This document shows, in pieces, positions 53,213-62,164 of a DNA stretch of 64,000 bases (position 1 is its first letter; every line of letters starts with the position of its first letter). Under the pieces are notes generated by a model, which ran no database searches, was not told where the DNA came from, and saw nothing but the letters and a program-made list of their open reading frames with translations. The translations under genes were made by a program, and so were the position numbers. The stretch comes from Paracoccaceae bacterium (GTDB lineage: Bacteria; Pseudomonadota; Alphaproteobacteria; Rhodobacterales; Rhodobacteraceae), in assembly GCA_024236495.1 (NCBI GenBank), contig JACKKJ010000002.1, forward strand, positions 456,001-520,000, written 5' to 3'.

Positions 53213-54469
53213 CTAGTGTGAGATGCCCGCGCCTGCCGCCTCGTCGATGAGACGGCCCTTGATGAAGCGGTCTAGATCGAAGGGGCGGCTGATCTCGTGG
53301 TGTTGCCCGGTGGCCAGTAGATGGGCCAGGAGCCAGCCGCCTGCAGGGATCGCCTTGAAACCACCGGTGCCCCAGCCGCAGTTGAGGTAAAGCCCCTCCA
53401 CCCCTGGCGCCGGGCCGATGACGGGCGAACTGTCAGGGACCACGTCGACCACGCCCGCCCATTGGCGCAAGAGTTTCAGCTGTGCGAAGGCCGGAAACAT
53501 CTCAAGTAGCCCCGCAACCACCTTTTCCTGTGCAGGAAGGTTGCCCTTCTGCCCGTGTGTCGGAACCCGGTCGAGCCCGCCGCCGAAGACCAGCTCCCCC
53601 TTGTCGGACTGGCTGACATAGGTGCCGGTACCGAGGTAGAGAAGGACCGTATCAAGGCAGGGTTTGACCGGCTCAGAGACGAAGGCCTGCAATGCGTAAG
53701 TATGGATCGGCAGATGCACACCAGCCCCGGCCACAAGTCCGGGCGTGGCGCCCGCGGCGGCCACCGCAAGGCGCTCCGTCCTGATTTCTCCGAGCGACGT
53801 CGCTACGCCCTTCACGCTGCCGTTCTCGATCCGCAGGTCGGTCACAGCGCAGTTCTCGATGATGTCGACCCCGAGTGCGCTTGCCGCGCGGGCATAGCCC
53901 CAGGCGACCGCATCATGCCGCGCGATCCCGGCGCGCCCCTGCCAGATGCCGCCGAGACAGAGATAGCGCGCGTCTGCCGTCTGATTGAGGAGCGGCAGGC
54001 GTGCGATCGCCTCCTTCGGGCCCATCAGTTCGCCATCGACACCATTCAGCATCATCGCATTGGCGATGCGGGCACAGATTTCCATCTGTGCAGGTGTGTG
54101 CGCCGCGATCAGCATGCCGCGCTGACTTAGCATGACGTTGAAGTTCAACTCCCGGCTCAGGCCCTCGTAGAGCCGGAGCGCCAGATCGTAGAGCGCGACG
54201 CTTTCAGGATAGAAGTAATTCGACCGCACGGCCGTCGTGTTGCGCCCGGTATTGCCACCGCCGATCCAGCCTTTTTCCAGCACGGCGACGCGCCTGATCC
54301 CGTGGTTCTTCGCCAGGTAGTAGGCGGTAGCAAGACCATGGCCGCCACCCCCGATGATCACGGCGTCGTAGGCGGGTTGCGGTGTCGCCTTCGCCCAGGC
54401 TGGGCGCCAGCCGCGGTGACCTCGAAAGCCCTCCCGGAGCAAGGCGAGGGAGCTGTACCGTGTCGTCAC
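53213..54469 (-). CDS. soxB: Sarcosine oxidase beta subunit
   Basis: 418 aa flavoprotein with an ADP-binding GGGGHG motif at 40-45 (DAVIIGGGGHGLATAYYLAK). It binds FAD and, in characterised enzymes, FMN covalently through a His near residue 173-175; here the likely equivalent is His185 in GIARHDAVAWGYA. RNTTAVRSNYF and the C-terminal GLYLNCGWGTGGFKAIPAGG are conserved. It oxidises the N-methyl group of sarcosine, or of a similar secondary amine. Its start overlaps the TetR gene stop (ATGA). Confidence 0.93.
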   Translation of the reverse strand: MTTRYSSLALLREGFRGHRGWRPAWAKATPQPAYDAVIIGGGGHGLATAYYLAKNHGIRRVAVLEKGWIGGGNTGRNTTAVRSNYFYPESVALYDLALRLYEGLSRELNFNVMLSQRGMLIAAHTPAQMEICARIANAMMLNGVDGELMGPKEAIARLPLLNQTADARYLCLGGIWQGRAGIARHDAVAWGYARAASALGVDIIENCAVTDLRIENGSVKGVATSLGEIRTERLAVAAAGATPGLVAGAGVHLPIHTYALQAFVSEPVKPCLDTVLLYLGTGTYVSQSDKGELVFGGGLDRVPTHGQKGNLPAQEKVVAGLLEMFPAFAQLKLLRQWAGVVDVVPDSSPVIGPAPGVEGLYLNCGWGTGGFKAIPAGGWLLAHLLATGQHHEISRPFDLDRFIKGRLIDEAAGAGISH

Positions 54470-55131
54470 CTACTTGCCTCGGCAATTGCCCAAGCGCGGA
54501 ATGTCTCCACCTCCTCGGGCGTGGCTGTCTTGCCTGTGAACCCGAGCAGGTAACCCTCCAGCCGAGACATGCGGATCCGCATCGGCTCGCTCTGGTCGAG
54601 CGCATGGTATCCGAGCTGCATGAAATAGAGGATGCGCGCCCGCGCATCGGCTTCGTAGTCGGAATAGCCGTGGCGTCGGAACATCGCGGCCACCGCCGCC
54701 AGCCGCGTGTCGTCGGCCCGGTCTATGACCCGGCGGACCGACCCGTCGCGGCGAGCCCATTCGCGGACCGCGAAGTCGAGCCGCTGGTCGAACAGCTCCG
54801 GGTCGACGAAGCAGCGGAAGAAGTTGCAGACCGCCCCGGTTATGGTCTGGGCCGGCATCTCGCAATGCCGCACCAGAATCGCGGTGTTCGTCGTTTCCCA
54901 GTCCGCCAGCAGCGCATCCAGGAGGTCCTTGCGGCTCTTGAAATACCAGTAGAACGAGGATCGGGCGACCTGCAGGCGTTCGCCTATGGTCAGAACCTTC
55001 ACCTCTGCGACGCCGTCGGATACGAGGATATCCCGCGCAACGTTCAACCAATCCTCACGCGTGACGCGCGGACCGGTGTTTGCATCTTCGCGCTGCAATT
55101 TCACGATCTTGCCGTTGCCACGTGTCATCAT
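54466..55131 (-). CDS. TetR/AcrR-family transcriptional regulator of the island operon
   Basis: 221 aa. N-terminal helix-turn-helix at about 25-75 (VTREDWLNVARDIL, LTIGERLQVARSSFYWYFKSRKDLLDAL, here split) and a helical ligand domain. It is embedded in the operon, overlapping both the MttB-like gene (TGATG) and soxB (ATGA), so it is made together with the enzymes. It probably acts on the TGTACA repeats in the divergent region at 60425-60444. The ligand is presumably a pathway amine. Confidence 0.88.
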   Translation of the reverse strand: MMTRGNGKIVKLQREDANTGPRVTREDWLNVARDILVSDGVAEVKVLTIGERLQVARSSFYWYFKSRKDLLDALLADWETTNTAILVRHCEMPAQTITGAVCNFFRCFVDPELFDQRLDFAVREWARRDGSVRRVIDRADDTRLAAVAAMFRRHGYSDYEADARARILYFMQLGYHALDQSEPMRIRMSRLEGYLLGFTGKTATPEEVETFRAWAIAEASR

Positions 55132-56666
55132 CAGCTCTCCGGCGGGGCACCGCCGTCGGCAGTGCGGCGCGTGATGTAGTCGTCCATTGCCTCTATCCTG
55201 CCGGGGTCGAGAGGCGCACGCCAGTCCTCTGCGACGATACGTTTCCAGATCCCCGTCGCACGGCTACTGGCGTCAGGTGCGCCGCGTTCGGTCCAGGTGC
55301 CGAAGTTCGACCAGTCGGCGACGATCGGCTCATAGAATTCCGTCTGATATCGGGCCATGGTCTGGGTCGTGGCAAAGAAGTGCCCGCCGGGGGCGACCTC
55401 GGCGATCGCGTCAAACCCGATCTCGTCAGAGCCGCAGGCGGTTTCCGCGCAAAGCTCGGCGACCATCTGAAGCGCCTCGATATCGGTGATCATCTTTTCG
55501 TAGCTGATGCTCAGCCCGCCTTCGAGCCAGCCAGCAGCATGGATGATCGTGGTCGCGCCGGCCATGAGGCAACCCCAGAGCGCGAACTGTGTTTCATGCG
55601 CGGCCTGTGCATCGTTGATGTTGCCCGCCGAACCGGTGGCGCAACGCCATGGCAAGCCGATCAGCCGCGCAAGCTGCCCGGCGGCGAGCGAGGCCTTGAA
55701 GTGCTCGGGCGTGCCAAGGGCTGGCGCGCCCGACTTCATGTCCACATTCGACGTGAAGGTGCCGTACATGACCGGCGCACCTGGCCGGACAAGCTGACTA
55801 AGGGTGATCGCCGCCAGCGCCTCGGCGTGGCTGAGCGTGATCGCCCCCGCCACCGTGATCGGTGCCATTGCCCCCATGAGCGTAAAGGGAGTGACGATTG
55901 CCACCTGGCCCGCGCGGGCGAAATCCATGAGGCCCTGCGCCATCGGAATGTCGAGCTGGCGCGGAGAGTTGGTGTTGATGATCGTGTAGCAATGCGGATC
56001 GGCCGCGAAGGCCGCATCGTCGAGACCCCGGGCGATCTTCAGCAGTTCGAAACTGTCCCGCACCTGTGGCGTGCCGCGCGAGAAGACGAAGGGCACCTTG
56101 TCCGACAGTTCGATCTGTGCCTTCATCGTCGCGTAGTGACGGAGATGAACCGACACGTCCTGCGGCTCCACCAGCGGTGGCACCATGTGCAGCACGTCGA
56201 ACGCCTGTGTCAGTTGCACAAGCTCTCGGAAATCGCGCTCGGTTCCCGGCCTCCGCCCGCGCTCCAGGTCGGTAGCATGGGGGCAGCCCGCACCCGGCTG
56301 GAATGTCAGGCTGCCAAGTTCAAGCAGAAGGTCACGCCCTGGCGCGGCGCCCCGCATCGTGATGCTGCGCGGCGCCGCGGCCAATGCGGTTGCGACGATC
56401 TCTCGGTCAAGGAAGACCATTTGGCTGTCTTCGTCGACCCGCGCGCCTGCGGCACGAAAGACCGCCCGCGCCTCGGGCAGAAGGACACGGACGCCAAGCT
56501 CTTCAAGGACACGCAGGGACGTGTCATGCATTGCCGCGATCTGGTCGTCCGAAAAGACCCGCATCTGCGGGAAAGGATTACGGAGTTTCCGGTAGTTCGT
56601 TTCGCGGTGGGTTTGCGTCTGCTGGTCGCTGGCGCGTCTGCGCCCGGTTCGATGCGCGTCCCTCAT
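55131..56666 (-). CDS. MttB-family (trimethylamine methyltransferase-like) protein, non-pyrrolysine
   Basis: 511 aa. Same family as the gene at 15452; the two align along their length with shared SNVDMKSGAPA, GQLARLIGLPWR, GSAGN, GGHFFAT and SNFGTWTE. No internal TAG. Family members demethylate betaines or tertiary amines, giving the methyl group to a corrinoid protein, yet no corrinoid protein or activase is in the cluster. It overlaps the P450 (ATGA) and the TetR gene, so it acts with them. Whether it needs a corrinoid partner encoded elsewhere or works differently is open. Confidence 0.88.
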   Translation of the reverse strand: MRDAHRTGRRRASDQQTQTHRETNYRKLRNPFPQMRVFSDDQIAAMHDTSLRVLEELGVRVLLPEARAVFRAAGARVDEDSQMVFLDREIVATALAAAPRSITMRGAAPGRDLLLELGSLTFQPGAGCPHATDLERGRRPGTERDFRELVQLTQAFDVLHMVPPLVEPQDVSVHLRHYATMKAQIELSDKVPFVFSRGTPQVRDSFELLKIARGLDDAAFAADPHCYTIINTNSPRQLDIPMAQGLMDFARAGQVAIVTPFTLMGAMAPITVAGAITLSHAEALAAITLSQLVRPGAPVMYGTFTSNVDMKSGAPALGTPEHFKASLAAGQLARLIGLPWRCATGSAGNINDAQAAHETQFALWGCLMAGATTIIHAAGWLEGGLSISYEKMITDIEALQMVAELCAETACGSDEIGFDAIAEVAPGGHFFATTQTMARYQTEFYEPIVADWSNFGTWTERGAPDASSRATGIWKRIVAEDWRAPLDPGRIEAMDDYITRRTADGGAPPES

Positions 56667-57892
56667 CTCGCCTGGTCCCGTCCCTGGAAACGCACCATCT
56701 GGCGCGTCACGTTGTCAAAATTAGCGTTGACGCCAAGCTCGGCGGAACCGGTCAGCTCGACCGCGGACGTTTGCGTCAGGATCGCGCGCGCTGCGATACG
56801 GGTCTCCAGCCGCGCCAGGGTAGCCCCAAGGCACATATGCATCCCCTGTCCGAAGGCGAGGTGGCGGTTGGGTGTGCGGTCTGGCCGAAAATCGTCCGGG
56901 GCGTCGAAAACCTGCGGATCGCGGTTCGCAGCCGTGAGCCAGACCACGACACGGCCCCCCTTCGGGATCGAGACCCCGTGCATTTCGATATCATCCAGTG
57001 CGAAACGGTCTATGTTCCGGATCGAGTTGCGCATCCGCAGCGTTTCCTCGACGGCACCGTCGGTCAGGTCGGGCGTCGCCCGCAGCCGCGCGGCCTGCTC
57101 GGGAAAGGCATCAAGCAGGCGCACGAAATTGGTGATCAGGTTTGTCGTCGTCTCGTTCCCGGCGAGCAGAAGAAGCATCGCCATCGACAGAAGTTCGCTC
57201 TCCGAAAGCCTTTCGCCCTCGACCTCCAGATCGCGAAACGTCGCGAGCAGGCTGTCGCCCGCGGCGGGGCGAGACAGGAAGTCGCGGAAATAGGCTGTCA
57301 TCTCCTCCGCCGCCCGGCGACCGCGTTCGGCAAGCGCAGGGTCCAGTTTCTCCAGCCATGTTACGGCGCCGGAATTGTCGCCCAGAACCGCCGTCCAGCC
57401 GCGGATGCGCGCCATGTCGGCTTTCGGCAAACCGAGTACCGCACAGATCATGGCCACGGTGATATGCGCTGCGAAATCCTCGACAAGATCAAATTCGCCG
57501 GCGGACAGCGCGAAGTCCATCCGCTCCTCCACGACGCTTTCCACCGCCGGACGAAGGGCTTCGATAGCCTTGGCCATGAACACGCGATTGGCCAGCATTC
57601 GCAGGCGGCGGTGCTTTTCACCCGTGGCTGAAATCATGTTGTTGAAGAGGAAGGCGACGTTGGCATCGGCCAGATCGCCACCACCCTGCAAGTTGCGATC
57701 AGAAGAAAAGAGGTCTGGTTTCAACAGCAGATCGCGCACATCCTCGTAGCGAAAGACGTGCCAGCTTTCTGTCAGGCCGGGTGAAAGCCTGAAAACTGGA
57801 TGGTTCTCGCGCATATAGGCCAGTATCGGATAGGGATCTGCGCGGAAGCGCTTGCTGGCCAGTGCGTCGAAGTCGGATTCCAACCCCTTCAT
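56663..57892 (-). CDS. Cytochrome P450
   Basis: 409 aa from the ATG at 57892 (GGGGA upstream), soluble bacterial P450 size. All key motifs are present: C-helix HRRLR (His94, Arg98), I-helix AGNETTT (244-250) with the acid-alcohol pair Glu248-Thr249, E283xxR286 of the K-helix, and the heme-binding FGQGMHMCLG with Cys354. It starts one base after the stop of the upstream flavoprotein gene and overlaps the MttB-like gene. No ferredoxin or reductase partner is encoded in the cluster. Likely roles are oxidative N-demethylation or hydroxylation of the imported substrate. Confidence 0.95.
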   Translation of the reverse strand: MKGLESDFDALASKRFRADPYPILAYMRENHPVFRLSPGLTESWHVFRYEDVRDLLLKPDLFSSDRNLQGGGDLADANVAFLFNNMISATGEKHRRLRMLANRVFMAKAIEALRPAVESVVEERMDFALSAGEFDLVEDFAAHITVAMICAVLGLPKADMARIRGWTAVLGDNSGAVTWLEKLDPALAERGRRAAEEMTAYFRDFLSRPAAGDSLLATFRDLEVEGERLSESELLSMAMLLLLAGNETTTNLITNFVRLLDAFPEQAARLRATPDLTDGAVEETLRMRNSIRNIDRFALDDIEMHGVSIPKGGRVVVWLTAANRDPQVFDAPDDFRPDRTPNRHLAFGQGMHMCLGATLARLETRIAARAILTQTSAVELTGSAELGVNANFDNVTRQMVRFQGRDQAR

Positions 57893-57893
57893 C

Positions 57894-60299
57894 TTATCCC
57901 CGCATTGCCATGCCGCCCGGGTCATATGGAGAGGGCGCGATCACTCGGGCGGACCGTTCCTGCCCGACGATATGCATCGTCAGTTCTGTTCCGATCTCAT
58001 GCGCGCCCGCGTTGATCATCGCGAGCGCATAGGACTTGCCGGTCGTATGGCCGTAGCCGCCAGAGGTTACGAACCCGACCCGTCTTCCGTCCCGCCAGAT
58101 GGGTTCGTAACCCGAGGCATCTGCATCCGTCGCGTCCACCTGAAGCATTACGACGCGGCGCGCCGGGCCGTTGCTGTCGCGTTCGGCCAAGGCGGCGGCC
58201 TTGCCGATGAATTCGCCCTTGTCCCACGCGATCCAGCGATCCATGCCTGTTTCGGCGGGCGTGTAGGCCTGGGTGAATTCGCGGCTCCAGATACCGAAGG
58301 ACTTTTCGAGCCTAAGCGAAAGGAGCGCGTTGAAGCCGACCTCGCGCAGGCCATGGTCGGCACCCGCGCCCAGAAGCATCCGGCGCAGCGCGATGTGTTC
58401 GGCCGCCGAGCAATGAATCTCATAGCCAAGCTCGCCAGTCACCGAAAGGCGGCCAATCCTGGCGCGGATCAGACCGATATCGAAGGTGCCACAGCCCATG
58501 AAGGGCAGATTGGCGATCGGGCCATCGGTCAGCTTTTCGATCACGGCGCGGCTGTTTGGGCCTGACAGGCTGAAGCCGACGGTTGCATCCGAAACGTCGC
58601 GCAGGTTCACCCCCTCGCCCGCATGATCTGCAAACCAACGCATATGCCAGGCGCGCAGGTAATAGCTGCCCATGATCCACCAGGTTCCATCGCCCCAGTT
58701 GAAGACGGTCAGGTCGCCCTTGAGCTTCCCCTCTTCCGAGAGCATCGGCGCCAATCGCGCCCTGCCAGGTCCGGGCAGTTTGCAGGCCATCACCCGGTCG
58801 AGCCATGCCTCCGCGCCCGGGCCCTTCACTTCGAAGCGCGAGAAACCGGAGATGTCGAGGAGCCCGACTGCCTCGCGCACCGCGCGGCATTCCTCGGCCA
58901 CGAGCGGGAAGGCGTTCGACCGCTTCAGCGTCGGCTTTTCCTCAAACCCCTCAGGCGCGAAATAAAGCGGCACCTCCAACCCGTAGCTCGCGCCCCAACG
59001 GCACCCGGCAGCGGTCATCTCGCTATGCGCGGGCGCCATCTTCAACGGCCGGCCCGCCGGAAGCTGTTCGTTCGGATAGGTCATGACGAAGCGGCGCGTG
59101 TAGAACTGGCCCGTGGTCTGGCGGATGTATTCCTTGTTCTCGGCGAAAGCGCCGTAGCGCGCCACGTCCATGCCGAAGATATCCGCCTCCGGCTCACCCT
59201 CGACGATCCATTCAGCCAGGGACTTTCCGACACCGCCGCCCTGCAGAAAGCCCGCCATGACCGCGCAGGCACACCAGTAGCCGGGCTTGCCGCGCACCGG
59301 TCCGACCAGCGGGTTGCCGTCGGGCGAGAAAGTGAAAGCGCCATTGACCCATGTCTTGATTCCAGCCTTCTGCAGCACCGGATAGCGCTCGAAACCGAGG
59401 GTCAGTTCGCGCTCGATCCGGTCGGGATCTTCCTGCTGAAGCTGAAAGCCGTAGTCCCAGGGCGCGCCGTCCATCATCCAGTGCTGGTGGTCGACCTCGT
59501 ATATGCCCAGAAGCATCCCCTTCTGGTCCTGCCGCATATAGGTGAAGCCTTCGAGGTCGACGACCAGCGGGACCTCGTGGTCCAGCTCGGCCAGTTCAGG
59601 GATGGTCTCGGTGATCAGGTAGTGGTGGTTCAACGGTGAGACCGGCAGTTCGATCCCCGCCATCCGGCCGACCTGCTTGGCCCAGAGACCGGCGGCATTG
59701 ACCACATGTTCGCAGGTGACAGTGCCCTTCTCGGTCACGACCTGCCAGCCGTCCGCCGTCTGGTTGAGTTCCAGAACACGGTTGTGCTCGACCACGGTCG
59801 CGCCGCGCTTCTTCGCGGCTCCTGCATAGGCCTGCACTGTGCCGGTCGTATCAACATAGCCCTCGCGGTCGGCCCACATGCCGCCGAGTATGCCGTGGGT
59901 GGACATGACCGGACACTTTTCCCTGGCTTCCTCAGGCGTGATCAGGCGCACGTCCTCGATTCCGATCGACTGGAAGGTGCGATAGGCCGATTGCAGCCAT
60001 TCCCAGCGGTCGGGTGTTCCCGCGAGCGTCATGCCGCCCGTCATGTGCATGCCCACGGACTGGCCGCTTTCTTTCTCGATCTCGCTCAGAAGGTCGATCG
60101 TGTAGGCCTGCAACGAGGCAATGTTCGGATCCGCGTTCAAGGCGTGAAAGCCACCTGCCGCATGCCACGATGACCCTGCCGTCAGCACAGAACGTTCGAT
60201 CAGACAGACATCCGTCCACCCCAGCTTTGCCAGATGATAAAGCACGGAGGTCCCGACAACCCCACCCCCGATCACGACGACCCTGTAGTGCGACTTCAT
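57894..60299 (-). CDS. GcvT-family FAD oxidoreductase, dimethylglycine/sarcosine dehydrogenase-like
   Basis: 801 aa. The N-terminal DAO-type FAD domain has VIGGGVVGTSVLYHL at 9-21 and the SSWHAAGG motif, whose His46 is the covalent FAD attachment site in dimethylglycine and sarcosine dehydrogenases. An FAO_M linker domain lies near 375-430. The C-terminal GcvT domain (about 435-790) would transfer the released one-carbon unit to tetrahydrofolate (LLDISGFSRFEVKGPGAEAWL, LSVTGELGYEIHC). AAGGGAA precedes the ATG. First gene of the eight-gene island operon. It most likely oxidises a tertiary N-methyl amine upstream of sarcosine oxidase; the exact substrate is unknown. Confidence 0.9.
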   Translation of the reverse strand: MKSHYRVVVIGGGVVGTSVLYHLAKLGWTDVCLIERSVLTAGSSWHAAGGFHALNADPNIASLQAYTIDLLSEIEKESGQSVGMHMTGGMTLAGTPDRWEWLQSAYRTFQSIGIEDVRLITPEEAREKCPVMSTHGILGGMWADREGYVDTTGTVQAYAGAAKKRGATVVEHNRVLELNQTADGWQVVTEKGTVTCEHVVNAAGLWAKQVGRMAGIELPVSPLNHHYLITETIPELAELDHEVPLVVDLEGFTYMRQDQKGMLLGIYEVDHQHWMMDGAPWDYGFQLQQEDPDRIERELTLGFERYPVLQKAGIKTWVNGAFTFSPDGNPLVGPVRGKPGYWCACAVMAGFLQGGGVGKSLAEWIVEGEPEADIFGMDVARYGAFAENKEYIRQTTGQFYTRRFVMTYPNEQLPAGRPLKMAPAHSEMTAAGCRWGASYGLEVPLYFAPEGFEEKPTLKRSNAFPLVAEECRAVREAVGLLDISGFSRFEVKGPGAEAWLDRVMACKLPGPGRARLAPMLSEEGKLKGDLTVFNWGDGTWWIMGSYYLRAWHMRWFADHAGEGVNLRDVSDATVGFSLSGPNSRAVIEKLTDGPIANLPFMGCGTFDIGLIRARIGRLSVTGELGYEIHCSAAEHIALRRMLLGAGADHGLREVGFNALLSLRLEKSFGIWSREFTQAYTPAETGMDRWIAWDKGEFIGKAAALAERDSNGPARRVVMLQVDATDADASGYEPIWRDGRRVGFVTSGGYGHTTGKSYALAMINAGAHEIGTELTMHIVGQERSARVIAPSPYDPGGMAMRG

Positions 60300-60354
60300 G
60301 CGGAAGTTCCCTTTCTGGCAGATGTAGCCGAGTCGTAGCAGTGAACTTCACAGG

Positions 60355-60366
60355 CTGTCCAGACAG
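60355..60366. promoter_or_regulatory. Short inverted repeat upstream of the flavoprotein gene
   Basis: CTGTC-CA-GACAG, 56 bases before the minus-strand start at 60299, where a promoter or operator of the eight-gene operon could lie. Short, so chance is possible. Confidence 0.3.
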
Positions 60367-60424
60367 AAGTGAACGGAGGCTTTCTGCAAATAATTTGACA
60401 AGTTTGATGTGATTTCAGAGAAAT

Positions 60425-60444
60425 ATGTACACTCATGTACACTA
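60425..60444. promoter_or_regulatory. Candidate TetR operator: two TGTACA palindromes 10 bp apart
   Basis: ATGTACACT-C is followed directly by ATGTACACT-A, so a 10-bp unit is repeated exactly once per helical turn. Each unit has the palindrome TGTACA, and the pair also forms TGTAC-N6-GTACA. It sits 39 bases before the solute-binding protein start and 126 bases from the divergent flavoprotein start. A TTGACA (-35-like) lies at 60395-60400. The TetR protein of the operon is the likely binder. Confidence 0.6.
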
Positions 60445-60482
60445 ATGCCATGCTTGCTTTCGTCAATCTGGGAGGATCGGAA

Positions 60483-62117
60483 ATGAAAGACGCATTGACC
60501 GGACAGCTGCACCCCCTTGTCGCCATGTATGCGCGCGAACATGCGGCCGGCGAGATGAACCGAAGAGAGTTCCTAGCCCGTGCGACTGCGCTTGGCACGT
60601 CTGCGGCGGCGGCCTATGGCGCCATTGGCCTGACCTTGCCGACTGCGGCTGAGGCAGCCCCGGCGCGCGGCGGCACCTTGCGTGTCAACATGGAGACCAA
60701 GGCGCTGAAAGACCCGCGCACTTGGGATTGGACGGAGTACGCCAACTTCTGCCGCGGGTGGCTGGATTACCTCGTCAACTTCAATCGGGACGGGTCGGTC
60801 AGCGGCAGCCTTCTGGAAAGCTGGGAAGCCAACGAGACCGCGGATCAGTACACGCTTCACCTGCGTCAGGGTGTGACCTGGAGCAATGGCGACGCCTTCA
60901 CCGCCGAGGATGTGCTTCACAACTTTGTCCGATGGGCCGATGGCAACGTCGAGGGCAACTCGATGGCGACCCGTGTCGCAGCTTTGCAGAATCCCGAGAC
61001 GAAGCAGCTGAATGACGGCTCGGTCGAGATCATCGACGACCACACGCTGCGCCTGAACCTTCTGACCTCCGACATCTCGATCATCGCGGCCCTGTCCGAT
61101 TACCCGGCGGCGGTCGTGCATCGCAGCTACGACAGCGGCGACCTTCTCGACAATCCGATCGGGACGGGTGTGTATTACCCGGAAAGCTACGAGGTCGGCG
61201 TGTCCGGCGTTCTGGTTCGCAATCCCGACCTCACGCATTGGCGGGGCGGCGGCTGGCTCGACCGGATCGAGTTCATTGACCTCGGCACCGATCAGTCCGC
61301 ACTTCTTGCCGCCGCAGAAAGCGACGAGATCGACCTGACCTACCGGACAGATGGCGACTATGTCGAAGCGTTCGACTCCATCGGCTGGAACCGGACCGAA
61401 GTCGTGACGGCCAACACCATTGCCGTGCGGTTCAACCAGCTGTCGGCGCCCTACGACAATCGCGATGTGCGCAAGGCAATTCAGATCGCTGTATCGAACG
61501 CGCAAGTGCTCGAGCTTGCGATTTCCGGTCTGGGCCTTCCGGCGGAGAACCACCATGTCTGTCCGATCCATCCCGAATATGCCGAGCTTCCGCCGATGCC
61601 GCACGATCCATCTGCCGCCAAGGCCATGATCGACGCGGCCGGGCACGGTGACACAGAGTTCGAACTTATCTCGATCGACACCGACTGGCAGGCCAACACC
61701 TGTGACGCGGTGGCGGCGCAGATGCGTGATGCGGGTATCAACATCAAGCGCACGATTCTTCCGGGCTCGACCTTCTGGAACGACTGGACGAAGTACCCGT
61801 TTTCGGCCACCGAATGGGGACCCCGGCCGCTCGGCGTACAGGTGCTCGCACTGGCCTACAAGTCCGGCGTGCCATGGAACGAAAGCGGCTTTGCGAACGA
61901 GGAATTCGACGGGTTGCTGACCAAGGCCCTGTCCATCGCCGATGCCGACGCGCGGAGAGAGGTCATGAAGCGGCTGGAAGAGATCATGCAGGAAGAGGGC
62001 GTGATGATCCAACCCTATTGGCGGTCTGTCTTCAACCATTCGAACGGCAGGTTTGCGGGCGTTGACGTGCATCCGTTCTACCAACTCGACCTGCACGACA
62101 TCCACCTTTCCGCTTGA
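60483..62117 (+). CDS. Tat-exported extracellular solute-binding protein, family 5
   Basis: 544 aa from the ATG at 60483 with GGGAGGA upstream. A twin-arginine signal (NRREFL at 26-31, then a hydrophobic Ala-rich helix, cleavage near AEAAPA at 57-62) sends it folded to the periplasm. SBP_bac_5 features: LLESWEANETADQYTLHLRQGVTWSNGD (in parts), TAEDVLHNFVRWADGN, DLTYRTDGDYVEAF, AVRFNQLSAPYDNRDVRKAI. It is divergent from the amine operon, so it probably captures the pathway substrate. The permease and ATPase genes normally following are missing; mobile-element debris begins 150 bases downstream. Confidence 0.9.
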   Translation: MKDALTGQLHPLVAMYAREHAAGEMNRREFLARATALGTSAAAAYGAIGLTLPTAAEAAPARGGTLRVNMETKALKDPRTWDWTEYANFCRGWLDYLVNFNRDGSVSGSLLESWEANETADQYTLHLRQGVTWSNGDAFTAEDVLHNFVRWADGNVEGNSMATRVAALQNPETKQLNDGSVEIIDDHTLRLNLLTSDISIIAALSDYPAAVVHRSYDSGDLLDNPIGTGVYYPESYEVGVSGVLVRNPDLTHWRGGGWLDRIEFIDLGTDQSALLAAAESDEIDLTYRTDGDYVEAFDSIGWNRTEVVTANTIAVRFNQLSAPYDNRDVRKAIQIAVSNAQVLELAISGLGLPAENHHVCPIHPEYAELPPMPHDPSAAKAMIDAAGHGDTEFELISIDTDWQANTCDAVAAQMRDAGINIKRTILPGSTFWNDWTKYPFSATEWGPRPLGVQVLALAYKSGVPWNESGFANEEFDGLLTKALSIADADARREVMKRLEEIMQEEGVMIQPYWRSVFNHSNGRFAGVDVHPFYQLDLHDIHLSA

Positions 62118-62139
62118 CTTCGGCTTGAAACGACAACTG

Positions 62140-62164
62140 CCGGAGCCGCCTCTGGCGGCTTCGG
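62140..62164 (+). terminator. Hairpin after the Tat solute-binding protein
   Basis: An 11-pair stem CCGGAGCCGCC / GGCGGCTTCGG with one G-T pair and a TCT loop, 22 bases after the stop. No U-run, so termination is likely but not certain. Confidence 0.5.
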
